DNA from: Juglans regia
Lineage: Eukaryota; Streptophyta; Magnoliopsida; Fagales; Juglandaceae
Assembly (NCBI RefSeq): GCF_001411555.2
Contig: NC_049914.1
Span: 14,710,798-14,774,797 of the forward strand
Reading direction: 5' to 3'
DNA: 64,000 bases
The position numbers and the translations under genes were made by a program. How positions within the stretch are numbered: position 1 is the first letter of the stretch; each line of letters opens with the position of its first letter. The notes beneath the pieces were generated by a model. It ran no database searches, was not told the DNA's origin, and was given only the letters and a program-made list of their open reading frames with translations. Shown here one piece after another: positions 56,401 through 64,000 of this stretch.

Positions 56401-58396
56401 TTGGTTTTGGGGAGGGACAAGCCACTTTGCACTCATTTAAAGGCTAGGGTATTCAGATATAGAGGAAAGAAGAGAGAAAAAGCCAGAGACGTGAGATTTT
56501 TAGATTTAGGGTTAGGGTTTCCGAAATTCTTAGTAAACATGGACACTTGTCATGTATGCATGAATAGACTCTTAGTTTTCCCACAGTATGTGGATAAGAG
56601 AGGTATTTATAGCTGGGCATTTAAGGTACTCGGCCATTTCACCAAGAGGCAAACTGAAAGGCCATTCATGTGTTTTCAGCCATGTCCTTCACACTCTCGT
56701 CTCTCTACTCTGAAGCACTCTCAAGAAAATAGGAAGAACCCTAGTTCCTCCTCCAAACCGATCATGATCACTTAGTTGCTTCAAAGTTTTTAAAATTCAA
56801 GAAGTAGTGCAAGGTAAGAACACTTTTTATGATTCTCTTTATTCATCTTGTGAGATGTAAACCTTTTCTTTGAGATTTTCGGATCCTATGAAAAAAACCT
56901 CTTTGTTTTGTTTTTAAGTTCAAGGAACTAAAGTTCCCTCTTCTCTTTTGACCACTAGTCAAAGAAAGGAAATGCTTATTAAGTTGGGAAGTTTAGGTCA
57001 TAAAAACCATAGAGACATTTTTCTTTCATAAAAAGGGCAAAAGAAGTTCTTTTATAAGGCCATGTGTTAGCCGACCATCACTAGGGTTTTGTCTTAAGCA
57101 ACCGAACGTGGAGTTGTGATTAGAATGGTTATTGCAACTCAATGGATTCAGTTCTTAGGGTTTTATGTCTAAATGGGTATAGCTTGATGATCAACCAATT
57201 GTCATTCGGCCTACCTAAGGTTTTTCTTGTATGGGTAAGAAAAATCTTGAATAAAAAGGTTAGGAAGAGTGAATATTTTCTAAAACCGAGTTAGGGTTCA
57301 TTGACTGAGTTCTGTATGCCTAAGGTCCGATCTTTCTCTTAAAGATTCTAATTATTACAACGTACACTTTCAACTTGCTTGATCATTGCTGTTTTCTTTT
57401 ACAATGAAAGCTTTGTAAGTTAGTCTTTAACTTATTCATGGATAATGTATATGTTTATGTGTAAACTCTATATTTTGGTTGTTCAAATTGGATTATGGAA
57501 TTGCTACTTATTATATGCTATGATTCATATCGCATATGTGCATACTATGTTCAAATGTTGCTTGTAAAATTGTTGGTTTAAATGACATATTTGCAGTTTT
57601 GAGAAATGATATATGCTTTTTTGAGCTTTCACATGTTGTACACAGGTATATGTTTCAGCATGCTATAGTTCTTTCGAGCTATACACACGATGCAGTCTTG
57701 GTATATGGCATAAATAAATGACATTATTGCATGAAAGTTAGGCAGTCACATGTCACATATTTTCAGGTTGTGCATTAAAAGATATGGTTTTGTGATGACC
57801 CCAATGTTAGGATAGGGGAATATCCTGTGGAACTCCTTTGTCCACTCTTTGTCCACTCTAGAGTACTTGAAATTGGAGTGTTAACCCTATGTTGACGAAG
57901 TATAATCAACGGACTTCGAATGAGTTCTTTTTAAAAGGATTTAGAAGCGAAGTAGCCGCACCTAATACTAGTGGGTGCAACATATTGTAAAGCATGGTGA
58001 AGGCGAATTGTGAACTGTCGTATCATATGAGTTCTAACGTACTCACACTTGGTCAAGAGGGCCATAAATGTGATTCAATAACTAGCAATGAGCCCACGGT
58101 TACATGGGGTAGCCGTGAGTTGTCCACCCACATTGTTACATGGAAGAAGTTTGTTAAAGTCTTTATAAGAAACAAAAATATGATATTTTGTTGCATGTTT
58201 ACTTTTGTTACAATGATACATGGTTACAAGATGAGTGATTTTTGAAAACAAAATTGCATATGGGACAAAAAGATGCCACTGGACAAAAATTTTATAACTC
58301 TGTCTGGTGTCATGAACTGGGGGTGTGTGACATTAAGTTATATGTTCCGATGCTTCAGTCTTCGTCCAATCTCAAGCGAGATCTGGGGACGTCACA
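56401..58396 (+). mobile_element. Partial plus-strand Gypsy LTR joined to the broken pol
   Basis: It ends AGCGAGATCTGGGGACGTCACA at 58396, the same style of 3' end as the LTR at 49456 (read on its own strand). TATTTATA at 56604-56611 followed by a leader suggests U3/R. A segment at 57791-57990 matches 18252-18450. No clean LTR start or target duplication is found at the 56400 junction, so it arose by insertion plus deletion or by recombination. The frame 56401-56775 is not a gene. Confidence 0.55.
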
Positions 58397-59226
58397 TCTT
58401 ATATTATAAGTTAATTGATACTAAGTGAAAAGCACACATTATAAAGATGTCACCGGACAAAGATTAGTCCACTCACATGGTTGATCACCTTGGCACTTGA
58501 ATAGTGAGCAAGATGAGACAAATTGATTACTTTAGTACTTGAAAAGTGAGCAAGTAAACATCTTGATGCTTTGGGAGCATTCAAGATAAATTTGATGAAT
58601 GCCGCCTTATCTTGGCTAAGAAGAGCCGCACATGAAGTGTTTGTACAACTTCATAAAGCCTGATTAAAGTGGAATGTGAGATATTAAGCAGGCGCTAGAT
58701 GAGTGACTGTGCTAAGAAACTCAAGTTAGGGTGCATTTATGGCAAGTAGATTAAGATTCTTACAGCATTAAGCCCAATTCAGTTGAAGTTTTGCCATGAC
58801 AAACATTTCATACTCTATGTGCAGTAAGTGACCATATGACAGAGTGATTGGATGGGTCTTTGCTCCGTCATTATGTGAGCCCTATTGGATCAACAAGAGA
58901 TCTATTTATACACCCTTAAACCTGGAGCTATGTCATGAGATGAAAATTTGATATCACTACTTTTACATGTTATCTTGGTGATACAAATAGACGGTCTCAC
59001 GGAGCATGTATAAGAAAGTGGTCAAGTTTAAGGAGGATTATTTGAACTCTTACTTGTAATTTTATATTATGTCGTTTTAACTCAATATAACAATGAGCAT
59101 ATTATATAATGTGAGTTCAAGAATTGCTTGGAGTTATAAACTCGTCTAGTTGCACGCTTCATTTTCTATATGAAGGATGATTGATGAAGAGATCCAAAGG
59201 ATATTTAATAGGCATCACACCAGTTG
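58397..59226 (+). mobile_element. Non-coding internal remnant upstream of a Copia 3' LTR
   Basis: There is no open frame of note on either strand. The direct neighbour to the right is a polypurine tract and LTR, so by position it is the 3' internal part of that element. No integrase or RNase H motif is readable. Confidence 0.4.
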
Positions 59227-59241
59227 TGGACAAATGAGAGA
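59227..59241 (+). other. Polypurine-tract-like sequence of the Copia element
   Basis: GGACAAATGAGAGA sits directly before TGTTAG and looks like a decayed form of the GGACAAGTGGGAGA-type tract seen before many plant Copia LTRs. Confidence 0.55.
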
Positions 59242-59675
59242 TGTTAGTAAATGGAAACCCATGACCCATGTAGTGTCCACATGAGTGGGGAAGTTACAAG
59301 TAATTAATTAACTCCCAACCACAAATAGTTAATTAACTCCTCACCAATGGCAATTAATTAACTTCTAGGAAAATCAATTAACCACCCATGAGGAGACTCT
59401 TTAAATATGAGTGTTACGTACGTCAGTTGGGTGTGTGGAAAAAGTGAGTGAACGTACAAGCAAATGTCTATTTTCTCTTTCTTCAATTTTCTAGAACAAC
59501 TATCTTAAGCTCTTGATCTTTTAAGTGTGAAATCATTTGGGAGACCCTAGTAGCCTTCCTAAGTGACATAGGGGTGCAATCATAAGAATTTGACGTAGTC
59601 TCTAAGATGATTAAAGATTTGAGTTTGTGAAAATTTCGCTCCCCTTGAAGTAATTCAAATGAACCTTATCTAACA
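59242..59675 (+). mobile_element. Copia-type 3' LTR, 434 bp
   Basis: It begins TGTTAGTAAATGG and ends CCTTATCTAACA, giving the TGTTAG...CTAACA ends typical of plant Copia elements at a typical length. A TATA-like TTTAAATATGAG lies near 59400. It contains four TTAATTAACT-type repeats at 59305-59380. The 5' partner is not in the window. Confidence 0.7.
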
Positions 59676-59930
59676 GTTATTTTTATTTTTTTTTTATTTT
59701 TTAAGAAGTTCAACATTGGGTCTTTGAGAATGGGGTACATAAAATCTCTCCTCATTGAAACGAGGATTTTTGAATTATCAAGTGGAAGGTGTGAAGTTCA
59801 CCTGCATTATCGAGAGGAGTTGGTAGGTGAAGAACTTGTTTTTGGTGGGGACTTGATGAAATGACCAGTTCATGCATTGGAGCATTGTTTTATGCCCAAA
59901 AGTGTTCCAACCCTTATAGAAGATACATTA
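59676..59930. other. No gene recognised; short spacer with T-rich run
   Basis: A T-rich run (59676-59705) is followed by mixed sequence ending in TTA, the target site of the next MITE. Confidence 0.5.
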
Positions 59931-60135
59931 AGCTTGGTTTGGTTACGTAAAATTAAACTATATTATCTTATCTCATATAATCATTATAATTTTTTCAAAT
60001 CACATACAAAATATAATTAACAATTAAACTTTTTTAAATTTTAAAACAAAAATTATATTATAATAATATTTTTTATTCAACTTTCAACATAACATCTTAT
60101 TCCATTTCATCCGAACATCATAACCAAACGAGTCT
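59931..60135. mobile_element. PIF/Harbinger MITE, 205 bp, second copy
   Basis: The left end is AGCTTGGTTTGGTTACG and the right end, on the other strand, AGACTCGTTTGGTTATG. The flanks are TTA (59928-59930) and TGA (60136-60138), a 3 bp site with one change. The interior resembles the 21703-21921 element (TATAATTTTTTCAAATC, AAAATATAAT, ATTTTTTATTCAACTTTCAA). Confidence 0.8.
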
Positions 60136-60346
60136 TGAATATGGAGGTGAGGGAAGATGGAGCCGCCTCGTCAACCCCTAAAGGTGTGCGGGGAATAGAG
60201 TGGAAGGCCCAGGCATCGGAGTATTGAGTCATCTACAATCACCTAGATTCCATTACCAACAAAGGGGTCGTCGGCCTACCAGAAAAAACAGCTGACGTGG
60301 CAAGTAAAATTTTGCTCTGCTAGGGTTTTGTTTTGGTTCCTTCTCT

Positions 60347-61777
60347 ATGGCTGTCGCCGAGCCCCTTAGGGGTGTATCGGTGTCTGGTTCACGGCAGAGG
60401 TCCTTTGCTGATGTGGTGGCGGCCACTCCACAACCTCTTCCTGAGGTTACTGTTCCGTTTCGTTCTCCCAAAAACTTTGATGGTGATGTTTGCGTGTTGT
60501 TCTCTAAGGAGGAACTTGAGCAATCTGCTGAACCTTTCAAGTTTTCTTTGGTGCTAAAGTTTTTGAGACAAAGACCCTCGCTGGACTCTATTCGGGCTTT
60601 CATTCGTGCGCGATGGGGATTGCAGTCTCAGCCTGTTGTTTCTGCTATGAGCAAGCCGAGGAATGTGTTTATTAGAATGTCTACGGAAGAAGACTTGGTA
60701 AAGGCCCTTGCTCGTGAATCATTGGATATGGATGGTATTCAATACCGTACCTTTCGTTGGAGCACAGAATTTCGAGAAGATTTGGAACCTGCTCTAGTCC
60801 CGGTGTGGATCACACTACCAGGTCTTCCGCCAAACTATTATCATGAATCTTTCTTGCGTAGTATAATTGCACCAATAGGAAGATTCTTGAAGCGGGATAA
60901 TTCTACGCGTTGTGCGACCCGAACGGATGGTGCTAGGGTCTGTATTGAGATGGATATCACCAAGGATTCTTTGAGGGGTTTGTGGATTGGTACACCAAGG
61001 AACCCTAAGGTTTTATATCAGGAGGTGATCTATGAAACCTTACCGGCATACTGCATGAAATGTCAGACGCAGGGACATAATTTAAAGACATGTAAAAAGG
61101 AGTTAAACAGAAGTGATCGAGAGAAGAAAATAATGAAAGGGAAAGATAAAATCTAGCAGCGACAGGATCGGGAGGTGCAGGAATTGCCAGATGCTGGAAA
61201 TAATTTAAAGGAAATATTGCATGTTACGGAGGAGGCTGGTGCAAGGGTGTCTACTGATGTGGAGAAGGTTGATGGTAATGCTCATAGTGAGTCGTTTAAT
61301 GCTGAGAAACAGATGGGGGCAGAAGATCTTCTTGGTGATGGCGAAATATCAAGAGGGATGGGTGAAAAACATGTGGAGGAAATAACAGGTCATGATAAGG
61401 TTCATATGGAGGATGATATTGAAAATATAAACAATGGGAATTTGGAGATGGAGCACGGTACTATGGTGCCTGTATTGAGTAATTTAAATGATGATGGGTT
61501 GCCTGTGGAATTAGATGCTATCATAACAGTGCCCCAAAGTTCCATACAGCAGGTGGAGGTGATGACTAATCCTCCTCCTTCTGGTGTTGTTAATTGGGAG
61601 GATCAGGTGCAGGTTAGTTCGGATACGGAGGATGAAGATGATAGTGCATCGTTGGCTTGGGGTAAGGATGTCATGTCTGACTCAGAGGTGTGCCATGAAG
61701 CGTTGGAAAAAAATAAAGGCAAGCAGGTACGTGGATCTACTAGGGTTAAAAGCAAACCCTCTAGACTAAATCTTTAA
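60347..61777 (+). pseudogene. LINE ORF1 (DUF4283 plus CCHC zinc knuckle), one in-frame TAG
   Basis: The frame from ATG 60347 to TAA 61775-61777 is 476 codons with a single TAG at 61154-61156. Residues about 40-190 have the look of the DUF4283 RNA-binding region of plant LINE ORF1 (VLKFLRQRPSLDSIRAFIRA, VWITLPGLPPNYYHESFL). Residues 236-249 form a CX2CX4HX4C knuckle (CMKCQTQGHNLKTC). After the TAG the same frame continues through an acidic, low-complexity tail (SDTEDEDDSASLAW) to the true stop. ORF1 proteins coat LINE RNA. The start is chosen because it is the first ATG after a stop-rich leader. The TAG is most simply a nonsense mutation; its context, TAG CAG, has the CAR seen after leaky stops but not the full known motif. 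The final TAA overlaps the ORF2 ATG. Confidence 0.88.
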
Positions 61778-61779
61778 TG
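61775..61779 (+). promoter_or_regulatory. TAATG overlapping stop-start between LINE ORF1 and ORF2
   Basis: The ORF1 stop TAA (61775-61777) and ORF2 start ATG (61777-61779) share one base. In some animal LINEs (SART1 of silkworm) a UAAUG overlap drives ORF2 translation by termination and reinitiation. A similar role here is inference. Confidence 0.7.
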
Positions 61780-64000
61780 GTTTCTTATTTATTTTGGAAT
61801 GTTCGTGGTCTGGGTACTTCAAGGAAGAGACTTCGAAAGTTGGTGGCTCGTTATCATCCGAAAATTCTTGTGTTGGCTGAGCCAATGGCAAATGTTTCTC
61901 GGCTGCAGTGGTGGTGTAATAAGTTGGGATTTGATGCTTATAGTTCAAATGTTGAGGCTGGTGGGAAACTATGGGTGTTGTGGAAGAATGAAGCAAATTT
62001 GGTTGTTCATAGTATGAGTGAGCAACAGTTGACAGTTACTAGTGTTGAGCAGATGCGACCTTTGCTTTTAACCTTTGTTTATGCTAAATGCAGCTATTTA
62101 GAGAGAAGACAGTTGTGGAGTACTTTACCTGGTTTGAATTCTAAAGATATCCCATGGTTTCTTATGGGAGATTTTAATGTCATTCGGCATGATGGGGAAA
62201 GACGGGAAGGGAGTCCACGTTTGGCGTGTGCCATGGAGGAGTTCAATTCCTGTATTGATACTTGTGGGTTGCATGAGATGCAGTTTTCTGGTAATTCTTT
62301 CTCTTGGTGTAATGGGCATCAAGCTAGTGCTCGGAGTTGGGTGAGATTGGATCGGATTCTGTTAAATGTTGAGGCCTTGGAAGCTTTTCCGGATAGTTCT
62401 TTTAGCTATCTCCCTCGAACTACATCCGACCATGCTCCAATGCTTATCAATTTAGAGAGGATTGTTGCTCCTTATGGCTACCCTTCCTTCAAATTCCAGC
62501 AAATGTGGACATCACATAATGATTTTATGGAGATGGTAGCTCGGAATTGGGAGGAGAATGATTCGGGTTCTGGCCTTTTCCGGTTGGCTAGTAAGTTGAA
62601 AAGGCTGAGAGCTGCTTTGAAGACCTGGAATAAATTGGTGTTTGGTCGTACACAGCTGCATATTAGTGAGCTGGAGGAGCATTGAAACCAGGTTGCAAGT
62701 TGATGGGTTTTCTGTGGATCTAGAATCTGATTTGTTGGCATCTCAGCTGGAGCTCTCGGTGTGGATTGAGAGAGAAGAAACTCGCCTAGCCCAACAGGTG
62801 AAGCAGACTTGGATAGAGAAAGGAGAAGCTAGCATTGGTTTCTTTCGTGCAGTTAGTAAAAAAAATCGGCATATAATTAAAAGGATGAATCTTGGGAATG
62901 GGACAGTGCTTACGTCCTCTGAACAGATCCATAAGGGTGCGGTTGAGTACTTTCAAAATTTTTTGGAGGCCAGGCCGTGTAGTGCACATCCAAACCTGGG
63001 CTTTTTGGTGGACAAGGTGATTCAAGAAGAGGATAATAATACTTTAAGTAGAGTTCCATCAGAGTTAGAGGTTCATGATGCTCTTTGGTCCATTCCTGTG
63101 GATAGCTGCCCGGGGCCGGATGGTTTTAATTCTGGTTTTTTTTAAATCATACTGGCATATTGTTAGCCGGGATGTGATTGAGGCGGTGGTTGATTTTTTT
63201 AGTGGGGGTTTTCTGCCTCGGTTCTACACTGCTTCATATTTGGTGCTCATTCCGAAAGTTGAAAATCCGTCAAGTTTTGACAAGTTCCGCCCAATTAGCC
63301 TATGTTCGGTCATTTACAAGGTATGTTCCAAAATCCTTGTAAATAGACTCTCTCCTTTGCTTGCTAATATTATTTCCCCAGAACAAGGTGCCTTTATTCC
63401 TGGGCGTAGTATTTATGAAAATATTAGTTTGACGCAAGAATTGATTCATGGTCTTAATAAGAATGTCCATGGGGGAAATGTGGTTCTCAAAATTGATATG
63501 GCGAAGGCATATGATAGTATTGATTGGGGTTTTCTTATTCATGTTATGAAAGCTCTTGGTTTCTCTCCTTTCGTGTGTGGCTTAATAAATCAATGCATCT
63601 CTACTCCTTGGTTCTCTATTGTTATGAATGGCATTCCAAAAGGATTCTTCAAGGGTGGTCGGGGTTTGAGGCAAGGTGATCCTCTATCTCCATATTTGTT
63701 TATTATTGTTGAGGAGATTCTTTCTCGGTTGATTAAGAAATTTTTTCACATGGGTCGAATAAAACCGTTCTTACATCCTAGAGGGTCTCCAGTGATTTCT
63801 CCTTTATTATATGCTGATGATATTGTCATATTTTCTAATGGGGGAAAGAATTCTTTGTGTTCTATCATGAAGATTTTGAAGGATTATGAAGCTTGGTCGG
63901 GCCAGATGGTGAATAACACAAAATCTTCTATAATTTTTTCTAATAAAATTAGTTTGGCAAGGAGACGTAGGCTTCTCCGACAAACTGGTTTTATTGAGGG
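61777..64000 (+). pseudogene. LINE ORF2 (endonuclease and reverse transcriptase), two frameshifts, 3' end outside window
   Basis: It starts at the ATG in TAATG (61775-61779). Frame 1 (to 62685) is an APE-type endonuclease with WNVRGLG, LAEPM, MGDFNVI and TSDHAPMLI, that is the Asn, Glu, Asp/Asn and SDH positions. The reading then shifts near 62680 (LHISELEEH stop; the sense continues as ETRLQVDGFSVDLES in the next frame). It shifts again at the run of eight T (63136-63143), after GPDGFNSGFF. Reverse transcriptase then follows to the window end: FRPISLCSVIYKV, GAFIPGRSIYENI, LKIDMAKAYDSIDW, GLRQGDPLSPYLF and YADDIVIFSNG, with all catalytic Asp present. In a working element it nicks target DNA and copies the LINE RNA in place. 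The frameshifts disable this copy, unless the T run is a sequencing error. Confidence 0.9.

Larger units (their letters stand above)
60136..64000 (+). mobile_element. 5'-complete L1-type LINE, running off the window
   Basis: It has an untranslated leader of about 210 bp (60136-60346), ORF1, then ORF2 with endonuclease and reverse transcriptase. The 3' part (zinc-binding region, RNase H, poly(A)) is beyond 64000. The element start is placed right after the MITE; the exact first base is not certain. One nonsense and two frameshift changes make this copy defective, yet the sequence is otherwise well kept, so it is fairly young. Confidence 0.85.

Noticed and set aside
57791..58396. Possible separate short LTR (TGTGATGACC ... 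GACGTCACA)
   Set aside because: The ends look right, but no 5 bp duplication is present and the same start sequence lies inside longer LTRs (compare 50730 inverted), so I treat it as part of 56401-58396.

Overview
The window is repeat-rich plant nuclear DNA. It has long intergenic AT-rich tracts, plant-type LTR retrotransposons, CACTA, hAT and PIF/Harbinger DNA elements and plant L1-type LINEs. I see no bacterial-style gene order and no rRNA, tRNA or CRISPR. A miR530-like hairpin suggests a flowering plant, most likely a eudicot; I cannot fix the family from sequence alone. Almost every open reading frame is either transposon-derived or a chance frame in CT/GA-rich DNA.

Left part (1-21.5 kb): a minus-strand LTR element (LTR 1415-3616, initiator-Met tRNA primer site 1401-1412) sits inside a hAT remnant (3617-3749). 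Next is a complete non-autonomous hAT element (4716-5403) carrying a near-perfect palindrome of about 170 bp. Four copies of one roughly 2.5 kb LTR family ('family B') follow, two on each strand (5640-10250, 10343-12949, 13631-16122, 19165-21459). A 2.75 kb solo LTR (6565-9314) is nested in the first. A 395 bp hAT MITE with a perfect 8 bp target duplication (13079-13473) lies between the second and third. Other LTR families fill 16.1-19.2 kb.

Middle (21.5-41.7 kb): a Harbinger MITE (21703-21921) abuts the 3' end of a minus-strand LINE whose RNase H domain is still open (22150-23059). Then comes a degenerate CACTA element (24087-28895) with a 489 bp tandem duplication. The 29.2-31.8 kb stretch looks like host DNA and holds the only clear cellular gene, a MIR530 precursor (about 31014-31180), with a TATA box and two upstream G-boxes. 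After a 44 bp minisatellite comes a 5.9 kb CACTA element with intact ends (32973-38870) but a deleted, stop-ridden transposase, then a fragment of a further CACTA element (from 39271).

Right part (41.7-64 kb): a plus-strand LTR beginning at 41683 is split by a 4.1 kb solo LTR (42084-46199, target duplication ATAGT), by a MITE (46387-46805), and by a minus-strand Ty3/Gypsy chromovirus. The chromovirus 3' LTR (49456-53364) belongs to the same family, so the insertion created an inverted repeat with arms of over 2 kb. Its pol (54043-56400) is broken and cut off in the reverse transcriptase. A partial plus-strand LTR, a Copia 3' LTR (59242-59675), a second Harbinger MITE (59931-60135) and a 5'-complete LINE (60136 to window end) follow. 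The LINE has ORF1 and ORF2 overlapping as TAATG, one in-frame TAG in ORF1 and two frameshifts in ORF2.

The elements form nested layers, so insertion order can be read from target duplications. No operon-like or multi-gene host pathway is visible.
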